Origin: Cyanobacterium stanieri LEGE 03274
GTDB lineage: Bacteria; Cyanobacteriota; Cyanobacteriia; Cyanobacteriales; Cyanobacteriaceae
Direction of reading: 5' to 3'
NCBI RefSeq assembly: GCF_015207825.1
Contig: NZ_JADEWC010000021.1
Span: forward strand, 1-59,020
DNA length: 59,020 nucleotides
Shown piece after piece: positions 8,110 to 18,461 of this stretch. Under the pieces are notes generated by a model. That model was not told where the DNA came from. It was given only the letters and a program-made list of their open reading frames with translations, and did no database searches. A program made the translations under genes and the position numbers. Numbering within the stretch: the stretch's first letter is position 1; each line of letters starts with the position of its first letter.

Positions 8110-10761
8110 TCAACCATCCTCAGTTTTTTTCTTACGAGTGGTGGTTTTTTTTGCGGTGGTCTTCTTTTTAGTAGTAGTGGCCTTTTTCCTCGTGGTAGTT
8201 TTCTTTTTAGCGGGGGCTTTATCTTTCAACAACAACAAAGCCTTATCTAAACTCATACTCTCCGCGGTTTCCCCTTCGGGTAATTTAACATTAGTTTTAC
8301 CATGCTTGAAATATACCCCATAAGGGCCATCATAGATATTGATGGGTTGATCATCATCGGGATGATTACCCAATTCCCGTAAAGGTTTCTTGGCACTTCC
8401 TGCACTGCGTCCCCGGCCCCTTTTGGGTTGGGCAAGAAGTTCTAAAGCTCTTTCAAGGGAGATGGTTAACAGATCGTCTTCTTTTTTTAGGGAACGATAA
8501 TCCTTACCATCTTTACCCTGATCATGGACTACATAGGGGCCAAAACGACCTAAACTAGCTTTGACGGGTTTTCCCGTGTCGGGATGTTCACCGAGGGTAC
8601 GGGGTAAGGAAAGGTAAGCCAAGGCTAAATCAAGATCGATGTCTTCTAAGGTTGTGCCTTTGGGAAAAGAAGCGGTTTTTGGTTTTTTGGCTCTGCCTTC
8701 GGGGGTGTCTCCTAGTTGCACATAGGGGCCATAGCTACCGATTAGCAGATAGATGGGTTTTTCAGATTCGGGATGATGTCCGAGGACTTTGGGGCCTTCG
8801 ATTTTTTGTTTTAACAACATCTCCACCTGTTCGGGGTTGAGATCGGAGGGGGTGAGTTCTTCGGGGATGGAGGATTTGACTACGTCTTCTCCCCTTTGGG
8901 CTTCTAGGTAAGCGCCGAAACGTCCTATTTTGACCTGTACATCGAGGTTTTCAAGGGCGATCGCCTTTGCCTGACTAGGATCGATTTCTGTTTCCCTTGT
9001 TTTAACTTGGTTTTGTAATCCTTGATCTCCTAGATAGAAGTTTTTGAGGTAGGGAATCCACTGCTCTTGGCCGGCGGCAATTTCATCAAGGCTTTGCTCC
9101 ATTTTTGAAGTGAATTTGGTATCCACTAATTCCTCGAAGTTTTGTTCTAACAAACTAACCACGGCAAAGGCGGTAAAGGTGGGTATGAGGGCTTTAGAGC
9201 GCAGTTGGGCATAACCTCGATCAATGATGGTGCTGATAATACTGGCGTAGGTACTAGGACGGCCTACCCCTTCGGTTTCGAGGGTTTTGACTAGGGATGC
9301 CTCGGTATAACGGGCGGGGGGTTGGGTTTGGTGGTTGACTACGTCTAATTCTTTGCAGTCGGGGCGATCGCCCTGTTTTAAGTTAGGCAAAATAACCTCT
9401 TGGTTTTCGAGCGCCGCTTCGGGATCGTCTGAACCTTCCACATAGGCACGGAAAAAACCAGGGAAATCGATCCTTTTACCCGAGGAACGAAAAACCGCAT
9501 CTTCTACCTGAATATTAACGGCGATTTGGGTCAATCTCGCTTCTGCCATTTGAGAAGCAACGGTACGTTTCCAGATCAGGTCGTAGAGCGCTAATTCTCG
9601 ATCTTTTAACCCAGTTTCCTTGGGAATGCGAAAGGTATTACCCGCAGGGCGGATGGCTTCGTGGGCTTCCTGAGCGCCTTTGGCTTTGGTTTTATACTGT
9701 CGGGGTTTAGAGCTTAAATATTCTTTGCCGTACATTTGTTCTACACAGCTACGGGCAGCGGCGATCGCCTGATCCGATAGATGTACCGAATCGGTACGCA
9801 TATAGGTAATGTAGCCATTTTCATATAGGCTTTGGGCAATGCGCATGGTATCCCTTGCCCCTAGTCCTAGTTTGCGGTTAGCCTCCTGTTGCAGGGTGGA
9901 GGTGGTAAAAGGGGCGTAGGGTTTTCTGGTGGTGGGTTTTTCCTCGGTATCGGTAACCGTCCAAGGTTTGCCGTCTAATCTGTCCTTAAGGGCGATCGCC
10001 CCTTGCTCATCTAAAACCGTTACTTTTTTTCCCTTAATCAACTTACCCGTATCGGGATCAAAATCGCTTCCTGTAGCCAGTTTTTGCCCCGCCAAGGTGC
10101 TTAATTTCGCCTCAAAGTCAATTTTTTCATGGTTTAACAAAGCCTTCAAATCCCAATAGGAAGCACTATTAAAAGCCCTTCTCAACCTTTCCCTTTGCAC
10201 CAAAAGACGCACCGCCACCGATTGCACCCTTCCGGCCGACAAACCACGGGCAATTTTTTTCCACAACAAAGGAGAAAGGGTATAACCCACCAGCCGATCT
10301 AAAATACGACGAGTTTCTTGGGCATGAACCAAATTTTCATCAATATCTCGGCAATTAGATAACGCCTTTTGAATCGCTTCCTTGGTAATTTCATGGAAAA
10401 CCATGCGTTTAATAGGTACTTTGGGTTTGAGCAACTGTAACAAATGCCAACTAATACTCTCCCCTTCCCTATCTTCATCCGTCGCCAGAATCAACTCATC
10501 GGCACCATTCAACAGTTTTTTTAACTCCTGTACCTTTTTATTTTTCCCCTTAGGAATTACATAAATAGGCTCAAAATCATTTTCCACATTTACCCCCAAC
10601 CTTGCCCAATCAAACTGTTTATACTGGGCAGGAATTTCCTCGGCCGAAGATGGTAAATCTCGGATATGCCCCATGGATGCTTCAACAATGAAATCCTTGG
10701 GTAGATAGTTACGGATGGTTTTTGCTTTGGTTGGCGACTCGACGATGACAAGGGTTGACAT
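8110..10761 (-). CDS. topA: DNA topoisomerase I
   Basis: This type IA topoisomerase relaxes negative supercoils. The TOPRIM domain starts at residue 1 ([15 protein letters not shown]) and holds DEDREGES at 95-102. The active tyrosine is Tyr320 in YMRTDS. The C-terminal part lacks the four-cysteine zinc fingers of the E. coli enzyme. It has instead three copies of the cysteine-free repeat built on LG-HP---P-------GPYV, near 650-680, 715-745 and 800-830. A Lys/Thr-rich tail of about 30 residues (KKKTTTRKK type) ends the protein and probably binds DNA or helps processivity. The total of 883 residues fits cyanobacterial TopA. The start at 10761 is clear. Confidence 0.97.
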   Translation of the reverse strand: MSTLVIVESPTKAKTIRNYLPKDFIVEASMGHIRDLPSSAEEIPAQYKQFDWARLGVNVENDFEPIYVIPKGKNKKVQELKKLLNGADELILATDEDREGESISWHLLQLLKPKVPIKRMVFHEITKEAIQKALSNCRDIDENLVHAQETRRILDRLVGYTLSPLLWKKIARGLSAGRVQSVAVRLLVQRERLRRAFNSASYWDLKALLNHEKIDFEAKLSTLAGQKLATGSDFDPDTGKLIKGKKVTVLDEQGAIALKDRLDGKPWTVTDTEEKPTTRKPYAPFTTSTLQQEANRKLGLGARDTMRIAQSLYENGYITYMRTDSVHLSDQAIAAARSCVEQMYGKEYLSSKPRQYKTKAKGAQEAHEAIRPAGNTFRIPKETGLKDRELALYDLIWKRTVASQMAEARLTQIAVNIQVEDAVFRSSGKRIDFPGFFRAYVEGSDDPEAALENQEVILPNLKQGDRPDCKELDVVNHQTQPPARYTEASLVKTLETEGVGRPSTYASIISTIIDRGYAQLRSKALIPTFTAFAVVSLLEQNFEELVDTKFTSKMEQSLDEIAAGQEQWIPYLKNFYLGDQGLQNQVKTRETEIDPSQAKAIALENLDVQVKIGRFGAYLEAQRGEDVVKSSIPEELTPSDLNPEQVEMLLKQKIEGPKVLGHHPESEKPIYLLIGSYGPYVQLGDTPEGRAKKPKTASFPKGTTLEDIDLDLALAYLSLPRTLGEHPDTGKPVKASLGRFGPYVVHDQGKDGKDYRSLKKEDDLLTISLERALELLAQPKRGRGRSAGSAKKPLRELGNHPDDDQPINIYDGPYGVYFKHGKTNVKLPEGETAESMSLDKALLLLKDKAPAKKKTTTRKKATTTKKKTTAKKTTTRKKKTEDG

Positions 10762-10861
10762 AGATAATTATTTAATCTCTCTCAATTGCTACTATACCTA
10801 TATTTTTATTATTAGCATAGTATGGGATTTGTGATTTGTTTTGAATCACCATAGAAAATCA

Positions 10862-10960
10862 TTTACCAAAACACTATGTTAATTAATTTTCTCGTTGATT
10901 AACCCGCTAAGATAGTCTCATTTTTTGATCCACAACCTGAAACCTCAATCAAACTTAAAA
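10862..10960. repeat. Diverged copy of the CTATGTTAATTAA / ACCTGAAACCT repeat
   Basis: The stretch ACACTATGTTAATTAATTTT, followed by ACAACCTGAAACCTCAATC, resembles the repeats at 4764-4929 and 36645-36760. It fills most of the 296-bp gap between topA and the Uma2 gene. Nothing else was recognised in the gap. Confidence 0.4.
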
Positions 10961-11057
10961 CTTTCATGAATAGGTATTTTATTTCAAAAGAACATGCTAT
11001 CAAAAGAACATAGATTAATTAGTTACAATAAAAAAAATATTAGGGGTATGATTAACG

Positions 11058-11624
11058 ATGGTTCAATCTTTAGGAAAAACCTACTCCTTTGATGAGTATT
11101 TAACTTTTAGCGATGGTACAGATAGCAAGTATGAATTAGTTAATGGAGAATTGATTTTAATGCCTACTGCTATTGGTTTTCATGCTTTGATTTTGCATTT
11201 TATTTTTAAATTATTTGAAAAAGAAATAGAGCGACTAAAATTAGATTTTAAAGTAATGCCAGGCACAGTGGGAGTTAGAACAGCGGAAAATAAATCAAGA
11301 ATTCCAGACTTAACTATTTTATCATCTCAACAATGTCAAGAAATTCGTCAAATGAAAACGGCAGTTTTAAACAGCGCACCTATCTTAGCAGTGGAAATTG
11401 TTAGTGCCAATAATAAACAAGATGATTACCGTTACAAACGTTCGGAATATGCCGTTAGGGAAATCCCTGAATATTGGATTATTGATCCAGAATTAGAAAG
11501 GGTTTCTATTTTAATATTAATAGACGGTTTTTATGAGGTAACAGAATATCAAAAAAATGATCTCATTAAATCGACCTTATTTCCCGAGTTAACTGTTAAA
11601 GCTCAGGATTTTTTTGCCCTATAA
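11058..11624 (+). CDS. Uma2 family (DUF820) putative restriction-type endonuclease
   Basis: This 188-residue protein has the PD-(D/E)XK fold of the large cyanobacterial Uma2/DUF820 family. Visible landmarks are FDEYLTFSDGTDSKYELVNGEL at the N-terminus, RIPDLTILS (metal-binding Asp), APILAVEIVSANN (Glu) and EYWIIDPELERVSIL. These proteins are usually present in many copies per cyanobacterial genome. Their biological role is unresolved, and several groups suspect links to mobile DNA. It is a single gene without a methylase partner nearby. It converges with sqdX with about 34 bp between stops. Confidence 0.88.
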   Translation: MVQSLGKTYSFDEYLTFSDGTDSKYELVNGELILMPTAIGFHALILHFIFKLFEKEIERLKLDFKVMPGTVGVRTAENKSRIPDLTILSSQQCQEIRQMKTAVLNSAPILAVEIVSANNKQDDYRYKRSEYAVREIPEYWIIDPELERVSILILIDGFYEVTEYQKNDLIKSTLFPELTVKAQDFFAL

Positions 11625-11658
11625 ATTGATTTTTTTCACCTAACACCTAAGCTCCAAA

Positions 11659-12795
11659 TTAAGCCGCTAAAAGATCTTTATCAGAGGAAGATAGCACCCC
11701 TTGATAATAGTTTTGTAATTGACGGGTAGCAGCCGCCCAGCCCCATTTTTCGGCTTCTAAACGAGCATTTTGCCTCAATGCTTCTCTTTCGTCTTTTTGG
11801 GCTAATAATCTTTGGGTAGCGGCGATCGCCCCTTGAGGATCATCAGGTTCAAACATATAACCATTTACCCCATCGGTGACAATATCAGGAATCCCGCCCT
11901 TTCTAGCGGCCACCACAGGGCAACCAGCCGCCATGGCTTCGAGTAACACTAAGCCGAGGGTTTCGGTGGAAGAAGGGAATATAAAAGCATCGGCGGAAGC
12001 ATAGGCTTCTCCTAACTCCTTACCATGAAGATAGCCCACAAAATTGGTATTTGTACCCGCAAAAAACTGCTCTAATTCCGCCCTAGCCGGGCCATTACCC
12101 ACAATAGCCAACCTTGCATTGGGGATACTTTCTAACACAGGTTTAATTTTGTCAATTTCTTTTTCTGCCGATACCCTACCTACATATAATAACAGCGGAT
12201 CATCAGGATTACCTTCAGAAAGGCGATCGCGCATATCCTTAGATACTAAACTAGGGTGAAATGAATCGGTATCTACGCCCCTTTGCCACAAATCAACCCT
12301 TTCAATACCATGATTTACCAACTCATTAACCATTGCCGTGGAAGTACACAAATTTAATTGGGCTTGATTATGGGCTAACTTCAATAACTCCCATAATAAT
12401 CCTTCCAAAGCACCCACATTATAATGATGGAGATATTGCGGTAAATGGGTATGATAGGAAGCTACTAGGGGAATATCTAATTTTTTGGCGTAATAGATAC
12501 CCCCAACCCCCAACACCGCAGGATTAACTACATGAACTAAATCAGGCTTAAATCTTTGTAATGCGAAACGAATAGAAGGATTAGGAATAGCCAATTTTAA
12601 TTCAGGATATAAAGGCAAAGGAATCCCTTTTATACCATTAATTTTTGCTCCTTTATACTCCTTCAATCCACCTTCAGGAGAGAAAATCAACACCTCATCT
12701 CCTTGTTTTTGTAGATGTTCAACGGTATGTTTTAAACGGGTAACAATACCATCTACTTTCGGTAAAAATGTTTCAGTAAATAAGGCTATACGCAT
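11659..12795 (-). CDS. sqdX: Sulfoquinovosyldiacylglycerol synthase (GT4 glycosyltransferase)
   Basis: SqdX moves sulfoquinovose from UDP-sulfoquinovose to diacylglycerol, making the thylakoid sulfolipid SQDG. The 378-residue protein starts MRIALFTETFLPKVDGIVTRL, typical for the family. It has the acceptor-side motif SYHTHLPQYLHHY, the donor-site GRVSAEKEID, and the E-x7-E segment SSTETLGLVLLEAMAAGCPVV that binds the nucleotide sugar. SqdB, which makes the donor, is not in the window. The start at 12795 leaves 374 bp to clpB, which is divergent. Related GT4 enzymes are the main alternative, but the N-terminus is very SqdX-like. Confidence 0.9.
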   Translation of the reverse strand: MRIALFTETFLPKVDGIVTRLKHTVEHLQKQGDEVLIFSPEGGLKEYKGAKINGIKGIPLPLYPELKLAIPNPSIRFALQRFKPDLVHVVNPAVLGVGGIYYAKKLDIPLVASYHTHLPQYLHHYNVGALEGLLWELLKLAHNQAQLNLCTSTAMVNELVNHGIERVDLWQRGVDTDSFHPSLVSKDMRDRLSEGNPDDPLLLYVGRVSAEKEIDKIKPVLESIPNARLAIVGNGPARAELEQFFAGTNTNFVGYLHGKELGEAYASADAFIFPSSTETLGLVLLEAMAAGCPVVAARKGGIPDIVTDGVNGYMFEPDDPQGAIAATQRLLAQKDEREALRQNARLEAEKWGWAAATRQLQNYYQGVLSSSDKDLLAA

Positions 12796-13169
12796 ACAAA
12801 AAAAGAGCTAAATTATCAATGGTTAATTTAACTCATTACTATATCGTAATTTATGCGCAAATCCATAGATGATATTCATTGACAATGGATAATTGTATTT
12901 TTGTCTATTTTTTTGATATTTCTAGTATGCCCAAACTAATGATATTTGTAATGTTTGATTTGTTGAGCAGATCTTCATTATTTATTGTCAATTCTCTATT
13001 TTCCATTATTCATGTAGGGAATTCCGTCCTATAATAGCTCATCTATGCCAGTAAAATTAAATTAGGGTGAAATCAGGCAAAGGGTAGGAGAAAATAATGG
13101 GATTTGTTAATTGTTTCATACCTGAAACCTCAATTATCACTCAACCTTATTTTTATTTTTATACAGAAA
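12796..13169. other. Intergenic region between divergent sqdX and clpB
   Basis: AT-rich DNA with no gene. It contains two copies of the 7-bp repeat at 12880-12893 and five units at 12977-13011 (ATTATTT, ATTGTCA, ATTCTCT, ATTTTCC, ATTATTC). No CIRCE-type heat-shock operator (TTAGCACTC-N9-GAGTGCTAA) was seen upstream of clpB. Confidence 0.6.
12977..13011. repeat. Tandem 7-bp repeat, five units
   Basis: Five abutting heptads of the ATTGTCA/ATTATTC type lie about 160 bp upstream of the clpB start. They are degenerate, but the 7-bp register is unbroken. Confidence 0.65.
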
Positions 13170-15761
13170 ATGCAACCCAATAACCCACAACAATTCACCG
13201 AAAAGGCTTGGAGTGCGATCGCACGTACCCCAGACATAGCCAAAGAAAACAACCATCAACAGATAGAAACAGAACACCTATTTAAGGCATTATTAGAACA
13301 AAAAGGACTTGCTGTTAGTATTTTTAACAAAACCGATGCGAGTATCAGTCGTTTACAAGATAAAACCGAACAATTTATTAACAGTCAACCTAAAGTTAAA
13401 AACATCGGTGAATCAGTCTATTTAGGCAGAGCATTAGATCGTCTTTTAGACCAAGCAGAAAATTATCGCAAGGAATTTAAAGACGATTTTATCTCCATAG
13501 AACATATCATCCTAGCCTATGCAAAAGATGACCGTTTTGGTAAGAATTTATTAAAAGAATTCAACCTAAATGAAAACAAACTCAAAACTATTATTAAAGA
13601 AATTAGAGGAACTCAAAAAGTGACCGATCAAAACCCCGAAGGGAAATACGAATCTTTGCAAAAATATGGACGAGATTTAACCCAATTAGCCCGAGCAGGA
13701 AAACTCGATCCTGTCATTGGTCGTGATGATGAAGTACGCCGTACTATTCAGATACTTTCTCGCCGCACCAAAAATAATCCCGTATTAATCGGTGAACCGG
13801 GGGTAGGTAAAACCGCCATTGTGGAAGGACTTGCCCAGCGTATCATTAACCGTGATGTACCAGAATCATTGTTAGATCGTACCCTCATCGGCTTGGACAT
13901 GGGGGCGCTCATTGCAGGGGCAAAATATCGAGGGGAGTTTGAAGAAAGACTGAAAGCCGTTTTAAAGGAAGTCACCGAATCCGAGGGTAATATTATTCTT
14001 TTCATCGATGAAATCCATACCGTAGTCGGTGCAGGGGCAACCCAAGGGGCGATGGATGCAGGAAATCTCCTCAAACCCATGTTAGCCAGAGGCGAATTAC
14101 GTTGTATTGGTGCTACTACCCTTGATGAATACCGTAAGTATATCGAAAAAGATGCAGCACTGGAGAGACGTTTTCAATCGGTATTTGTGGGCGAACCCAA
14201 TGTAATCGATACCGTATCTATTTTACGAGGTTTAAAAGAGCGTTACGAAGTCCATCACGGGGTGAAAATTGCCGATAGTGCTTTGGTGGCGGCGGCGATG
14301 CTTTCGGATAGGTATATAAGCGATCGCTTCTTACCTGATAAAGCCATTGATTTGGTGGATGAATCAGCCGCTAAATTAAAGATGGAAATTACCTCAAAAC
14401 CAGAGGAATTAGACGAAATTGATCGCAAAATTTTACAGCTAGAAATGGAGCGTTTATCCCTCAAAAAAGAGGATGATTGGGCTTCTATTGAAAGGAGACA
14501 AAAATTAGAGCAAGAATTGGCAAACTTGAAGGAAAAACAAAGCTCTTTTAATGCTCAGTGGCAGAGTGAAAAAGAAATCATCGATCAAATTCGTACCCTG
14601 CGCGAATCCCTAGAACAAATTAACGTGGAAATTCAACAGGCCGAAAGAAATTATGATTATAATAAAGCCGCAGAATTACGTTATGGCAAACTAGCTCAAG
14701 TGCAAAAAGAGTTAGCAAAAAAAGAAGCCCTCTTGAGCGAGAAACAAACTAGCGGAAAATCCCTGTTACGGGAAGAAGTGGAGGAAGCCGACATCGCCGA
14801 AATTATCTCGAAATGGTCGGGTATTCCCATCAGTAAACTGGTAGAATCAGAGAAAGAAAAATTATTACACCTTGAAGATCAACTCCATGAAAGGGTAGTA
14901 GGTCAAGAAGAGGCTGTAACGGCGGTTTCTGAAGCCATACAGCGTTCCAGGGCAGGGTTAGCAGATCCCAATCGTCCTACCGCTAGTTTCATCTTTCTAG
15001 GGCCCACAGGGGTGGGCAAAACGGAGTTAGCCAAAGCCCTTGCCCAGATTTTATTTGACACCGAAGATGCGATCGTGCGTATTGATATGTCAGAATATAT
15101 GGAAAAACATACCGTATCCCGTCTCATGGGAGCGCCCCCAGGATATGTGGGCTACGAGGAAGGAGGACAACTCACCGAGGCGATTCGCCGTCGTCCTTAT
15201 TCTGTGGTACTGTTTGATGAGATTGAAAAAGCCCATCCCGACGTATTCAATGTGATGTTACAAATCCTTGATGATGGAAGGTTAACGGATTCCCAAGGGC
15301 GCACGGTGGATTTTAAAAATACTATCATCATCATGACCAGTAATATCGGTTCTCAGTATATCCTTGATTTAGCTGGGGATGATGCCCAATACGAAACCAT
15401 GCGCACAAGGGTGATGGATGCCATGCGCGATAATTTCCGTCCTGAGTTTCTCAACCGTATTGATGAAATTATCATTTTCCACAGTCTCCAAAAATCTCAG
15501 TTACGCCATATTGTCAATTTACAGGTAAATCGTTTACGGGAAAGATTGGGCGAACAAAAACTATCTCTCGATATTGCTGATGAAGCGCTCGATTTTCTTG
15601 CCGACATTGGTTATGATCCTGTATATGGCGCTCGTCCCCTTAAACGGGCAGTACAAAGATACCTCGAAACTGCGATCGCCAAGGCTATCCTCAAAGGAGA
15701 GTTTAAGGAGGGGGAAACAATCCATGTCACTGTAGAGGATGAAAGATTAGCCCTTAAATAA
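13170..15761 (+). CDS. clpB: ATP-dependent disaggregase ClpB
   Basis: This Hsp100 ring chaperone pulls aggregated proteins apart with DnaK. The 863 residues carry an N-terminal substrate domain, first AAA+ module Walker [10 protein letters not shown] (208-216), a coiled-coil middle domain (about 400-530), and second Walker [10 protein letters not shown] near 610-618 with Walker [12 protein letters not shown]. Arginine-finger and C-terminal Clp D2 regions are present. I chose the ATG at 13170 ([20 protein letters not shown]) because the 22 residues before it in the open frame are unlike any ClpB. Cyanobacteria often have two clpB genes, and which one this is cannot be decided here. It has its own promoter region; the neighbours are unrelated. 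Confidence 0.95.
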   Translation: MQPNNPQQFTEKAWSAIARTPDIAKENNHQQIETEHLFKALLEQKGLAVSIFNKTDASISRLQDKTEQFINSQPKVKNIGESVYLGRALDRLLDQAENYRKEFKDDFISIEHIILAYAKDDRFGKNLLKEFNLNENKLKTIIKEIRGTQKVTDQNPEGKYESLQKYGRDLTQLARAGKLDPVIGRDDEVRRTIQILSRRTKNNPVLIGEPGVGKTAIVEGLAQRIINRDVPESLLDRTLIGLDMGALIAGAKYRGEFEERLKAVLKEVTESEGNIILFIDEIHTVVGAGATQGAMDAGNLLKPMLARGELRCIGATTLDEYRKYIEKDAALERRFQSVFVGEPNVIDTVSILRGLKERYEVHHGVKIADSALVAAAMLSDRYISDRFLPDKAIDLVDESAAKLKMEITSKPEELDEIDRKILQLEMERLSLKKEDDWASIERRQKLEQELANLKEKQSSFNAQWQSEKEIIDQIRTLRESLEQINVEIQQAERNYDYNKAAELRYGKLAQVQKELAKKEALLSEKQTSGKSLLREEVEEADIAEIISKWSGIPISKLVESEKEKLLHLEDQLHERVVGQEEAVTAVSEAIQRSRAGLADPNRPTASFIFLGPTGVGKTELAKALAQILFDTEDAIVRIDMSEYMEKHTVSRLMGAPPGYVGYEEGGQLTEAIRRRPYSVVLFDEIEKAHPDVFNVMLQILDDGRLTDSQGRTVDFKNTIIIMTSNIGSQYILDLAGDDAQYETMRTRVMDAMRDNFRPEFLNRIDEIIIFHSLQKSQLRHIVNLQVNRLRERLGEQKLSLDIADEALDFLADIGYDPVYGARPLKRAVQRYLETAIAKAILKGEFKEGETIHVTVEDERLALK

Positions 15762-15808
15762 CTTCAGTTCGAGATAATTATGGATAGGTTTTAGATTGCA
15801 GATTAAAT

Positions 15809-15828
15809 TTCTCTAAATTATTAGAGAA
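15809..15828. terminator. Small palindrome between convergent genes (possible terminator)
   Basis: An 8-bp perfect inverted repeat (TTCTCTAA / TTAGAGAA) with a 4-base loop sits between clpB and the cupin gene. It is AT-rich and has no clear T-run on either strand, so terminator function is weakly supported. Confidence 0.3.
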
Positions 15829-15849
15829 TGAAAGAAAAAAGAATAATTG

Positions 15850-16230
15850 TCAATTATTCTCAGCATCTTCAAAACGAATAATATCATCATCCCCCAAATA
15901 TTCCCCATTTTGAATCTCAATCATCACTAGAGGGACAACCCCCGGATTTTCCACCCGATGACGGATACTCATAGGTACATAGGTGGATTGTTTTGGTAAT
16001 AGTAACCTTTCTTCCCCGTTAAAAATAACCTTCGCTGTACCAGCTACCACTACCCAATGTTCGCTACGATGATAGTGCATTTGGGTACTAATATGATGAC
16101 CCGGTTTAACGGTAATACGATTAATGCGATAATAAGGCCCTTCTTCTAAAAGAGTAACTGTACCCCAAGGAGGATTACGGGTGTATTCTGCCTGTTGTGC
16201 TTCTTGATCTAGCTTAGTATTTTCCGCCAT
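15850..16230 (-). CDS. Single-domain cupin, mannose-6-phosphate isomerase type II-like
   Basis: This 126-residue cupin resembles the C-terminal isomerase domain of bifunctional GDP-mannose pyrophosphorylase / phosphomannose isomerase. It carries PPWGTVTLLEEGPYYRINRITVKPG, then the metal-binding STQMHYHRSEHWVVVAGTAKV (two His and Glu), and RHRVENPGVVPLVMIEIQNGEYLGDDDIIRFED. Known relatives convert mannose 6-phosphate and fructose 6-phosphate. A stand-alone copy without the nucleotidyltransferase domain is common in cyanobacteria, so its substrate remains inferred. The start at 16230 is clear. It lies 27 bp downstream of the DUF4359 gene on the same strand and may be cotranscribed with it. Confidence 0.85.
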   Translation of the reverse strand: MAENTKLDQEAQQAEYTRNPPWGTVTLLEEGPYYRINRITVKPGHHISTQMHYHRSEHWVVVAGTAKVIFNGEERLLLPKQSTYVPMSIRHRVENPGVVPLVMIEIQNGEYLGDDDIIRFEDAENN

Positions 16231-16257
16231 AATTAGTCATTTTTTACAATACAATCG

Positions 16258-16659
16258 TTAATTCTGATCATATAGTTGATCTACGTTTAAGACATAAAAA
16301 TTATTAAACACACCAATGGTTCTAAATTGGTAAAGGTAGAGGTTGGTTTCATAAATACTCAAAAGCATATAGTTTTTTCTTTGGGTTGTCTCTCTTACTA
16401 CCCTTGGAATCTGTCTTTTCCCCGCTTCTACCATCATATGACATACTTGACTCTTAAGGACTTGATCTAATGCTGGCGCCCCTGCTTGACAAAGGTTTTC
16501 TTTGGCGTAAAGGGATAATTTTTCTTCGGCAAATTCTTCATATTGTCTTTGATTGGGGTTGGTAAACATCAAGATTCCCCCAAAAATAGCCAAAATTGTG
16601 CCACTAACAATGGCAATGGTGGATAGGGGAAGACTTTTTGATGGGGAAAGATGGTTCAT
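16258..16659 (-). CDS. DUF4359 family membrane-anchored protein
   Basis: A 133-residue protein with one N-terminal membrane segment (about 13-32, STIAIVSGTILAIFGGILMF). The rest is outside the membrane and carries two conserved-looking cysteines (C57 in ENLCQAG and C68 in SQVCHMM), which could pair as a disulfide. The C-terminal half (NYMLLSIYETNLYLYQFRTIGVFNNFYVL) looks like a beta-rich domain. It matches my recollection of DUF4359, a family without known function. It sits 27 bp upstream of the cupin gene, and the tRNA-His gene begins 64 bp from its start on the opposite strand. Confidence 0.65.
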   Translation of the reverse strand: MNHLSPSKSLPLSTIAIVSGTILAIFGGILMFTNPNQRQYEEFAEEKLSLYAKENLCQAGAPALDQVLKSQVCHMMVEAGKRQIPRVVRETTQRKNYMLLSIYETNLYLYQFRTIGVFNNFYVLNVDQLYDQN

Positions 16660-16722
16660 AAAAAAAATGGCAAGTTACCTAGACTATTTTAATGTTTTTA
16701 TGTTATAATGTATAACCGTGAT

Positions 16723-16796
16723 GGCGAGCGTGGCCAAGTGGTTAAGGCAGCGGATTGTGGTTCCGCCATTCGTGGGTTCGAGTCCCATCGTTCGCC
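16723..16796 (+). tRNA. trnH: tRNA-His (GTG anticodon)
   Basis: The cloverleaf can be drawn directly. The acceptor stem 16724-16730 pairs with 16789-16795, an extra encoded G-1 at 16723 pairs with C73 at 16796, and T8 is at 16731. The anticodon GTG lies in the loop ATTGTGGTT at about 16755. The T arm is GTGGG-TTCGAGT-CCCAT. The extra G-1 opposite C73 is the identity signal for histidyl-tRNA synthetase. The 3' CCA is not encoded, since CTTT follows. It is a single gene between divergent small protein genes. Confidence 0.97.
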
Positions 16797-16893
16797 CTTT
16801 TTATGTTTAGTGTTTTCCTCGGCTCGATTATAGCATTTTTTAATTTAGCCTATTACATATCTTTACGGGGAATATGATTGGGGTAAATTTTAC

Positions 16894-17256
16894 TTAAATG
16901 CTAAGGGTTTTAAGTATCCAACCAATGATGATGCCTAATCCTCCAAATCTAATTATCTGCCAGAAGGGTTCTTTTAAACTACTCCACTTGAATAATTCGC
17001 TCTCGAGTCTTACTTCTATTTCTTCTAATTCTTGGTTAATTAGTTGAATTTCACTTTTGATGGAGTTTTGAGGGTTTCTTTTCAGTTGTTTTTCTAGTTC
17101 TTGTTTTTCTGTTTCTAGTTCTTGCTGACGATTTTTGTCGGTTTCTACCTGATGGTAACGTTCTTTTAGTCGGGCGATCGCACTTTCTAACTCAAAAATA
17201 GCGGCACCGAGATCAAAATCATCATGGTCAGTGGAGGAGGTTTGATGGTCAGACAT
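16894..17256 (-). CDS. Coiled-coil protein with C-terminal membrane anchor
   Basis: I do not recognise this 120-residue protein. Residues about 18-92 are charged and heptad-like (SAIARLKERYHQVETDK, QELETEKQELEKQLK, QLINQELEEIEVRLESEL), predicting a long coiled coil. The last 20 residues (IIRFGGLGIIIGWILKTLSI) form a single membrane anchor. The architecture suggests a tail-anchored tether or scaffold. The ATG at 17256 lies 39 bp from the divergent start at 17296, so the two probably share a promoter region. Confidence 0.65.
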   Translation of the reverse strand: MSDHQTSSTDHDDFDLGAAIFELESAIARLKERYHQVETDKNRQQELETEKQELEKQLKRNPQNSIKSEIQLINQELEEIEVRLESELFKWSSLKEPFWQIIRFGGLGIIIGWILKTLSI

Positions 17257-17295
17257 TCTACAATAAAAAATAAACGACCCATTAAATTGTACAAC

Positions 17296-17574
17296 ATGAC
17301 TATCTCATCAAACAGTAAAACCATTACCGAATTAACCACCCTCGAATTAGCCCAACTTTTGGCAGAAAAAATGACCATTAGTTCCTATGATTGGCATAAG
17401 CAAAAAAATAACCGTAAAGCCCAAGCAGGGCAACAATTAGCTTCTAGTTTAGTATTCCTGTTAAACAATCAACCAGAAGAAGCCCTCGAACGAATTAATC
17501 AAGCCCAAGGATGGTTAAATAAAACCATTAATCCTTTACCATGCCCTAGCCATGGCGATCGCCATAATTCCTAA
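17296..17574 (+). CDS. Small conserved-type helical protein (possibly DUF6439)
   Basis: This 92-residue soluble protein reads MTISSNSKTITELTTLELAQLL and continues with a two-helix region (ASSLVFLLNNQPEEALERINQAQGWLNKTINPLPCPSH). I recall similar small cyanobacterial proteins under DUF6439, but the match is from memory. The ATG at 17296 is chosen because the frame upstream to 17224 overlaps the divergent coiled-coil gene. No catalytic motif is visible. It ends 17 bp from the stop of the convergent HATPase gene. Confidence 0.55.
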   Translation: MTISSNSKTITELTTLELAQLLAEKMTISSYDWHKQKNNRKAQAGQQLASSLVFLLNNQPEEALERINQAQGWLNKTINPLPCPSHGDRHNS

Positions 17575-17591
17575 GACTCAAAAAAAATCCC

Positions 17592-18044
17592 CTAAAAAGC
17601 GGAGGAGGCTTTGCGGGGAAAGTAATGATGATGTACTTGTTTACAAAGTTTTACTTGAGTACCCTGTTTATTCCATAAAACTCGGTCAAAAATATGATGC
17701 AACATACATAAACCCCGACCATTTTCCGCCTCCTCTGGGGGCAAATGTTCTGCCTTTGAGCCACATTCACACTCACAAAAACCAGCCCCTTGATCACAAA
17801 TCAACCAAGAATACTCCCCTTTATGATAGGAAAACTTCACCACAACGGGCTTACTAGGATCTAAACCATTACCATGTTTAGCCGCATTGACAAGGGCTTC
17901 TTGTAAGCCTAAGCGAATTTCTGGATGGAGTTCTTCAGGAATATTTGTCAATAATAAATCCAACACAGGACAGAGATAGAGGGTTGAAGGAAAACTGACG
18001 GTTCGCCATCGCCCAAAATGAAGGGGTTTTGCCATGGAAATCAT
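17592..18044 (-). CDS. HATPase_c anti-sigma-factor-type serine kinase/regulator
   Basis: A 150-residue stand-alone GHKL ATPase domain like RsbW/SpoIIAB. The N-box is EIRLGLQEALVNAAKHGN, the G1 box is DQGAGF, and the G2 box is GRGLCMLHHIFD. Such proteins usually phosphorylate or sequester an STAS-domain antagonist and control a sigma factor or output protein. No STAS or PP2C partner gene is adjacent. A GGGAG ribosome-binding site about 9 bases upstream supports the ATG at 18044. An ATG at 18104 would add 20 unconserved-looking residues. A cluster ECECGSKAEH near the middle, with three cysteines including the preceding FCE, is unusual and might bind metal. Confidence 0.8.
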   Translation of the reverse strand: MISMAKPLHFGRWRTVSFPSTLYLCPVLDLLLTNIPEELHPEIRLGLQEALVNAAKHGNGLDPSKPVVVKFSYHKGEYSWLICDQGAGFCECECGSKAEHLPPEEAENGRGLCMLHHIFDRVLWNKQGTQVKLCKQVHHHYFPRKASSAF

Positions 18045-18461
18045 ACTTTTTATCTCCCGATAATTGATTGAGCAATCTGTGATGTGAGTTGATGTCAGTA
18101 ACAATGACGGGGATTTAATCCTTTTTGTTGTCCGAACCGATGAAGAGGTTGTAAAAATCTTGCTAACATAATAAATCCGTAAATTTTATGCCTAAGGCAA
18201 TGGGTTAAATGGTAAAAGTTAACTTTTATTAATTTAGGTAAACAAGTTTATTTTAACTTTACCTTTAATAATATTTTATAGTTTTTTGCTGGATTGTTGG
18301 GTTTTTTATGTAATTTTACTTATATTTACATAACTATTATATCACACTTATTAACCCGATAATTCATTGATAATGTGGGGGTTAATGGTAAAAAATCTTA
18401 AAATTGTTAATGAAGATTCCATGAAAATTTATTTAATCTTGGTTCGTGAGGAAGTTTGTCC
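18045..18461. other. Intergenic region between divergent HATPase and GTPase genes
   Basis: About 415 bp of AT-rich DNA. A ribosome-binding site for each flanking gene is visible (GGGAG near 18054 on the minus strand, GAGGAAG at about 18448 on the plus strand). No small gene, repeat or RNA was recognised. Confidence 0.5.
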
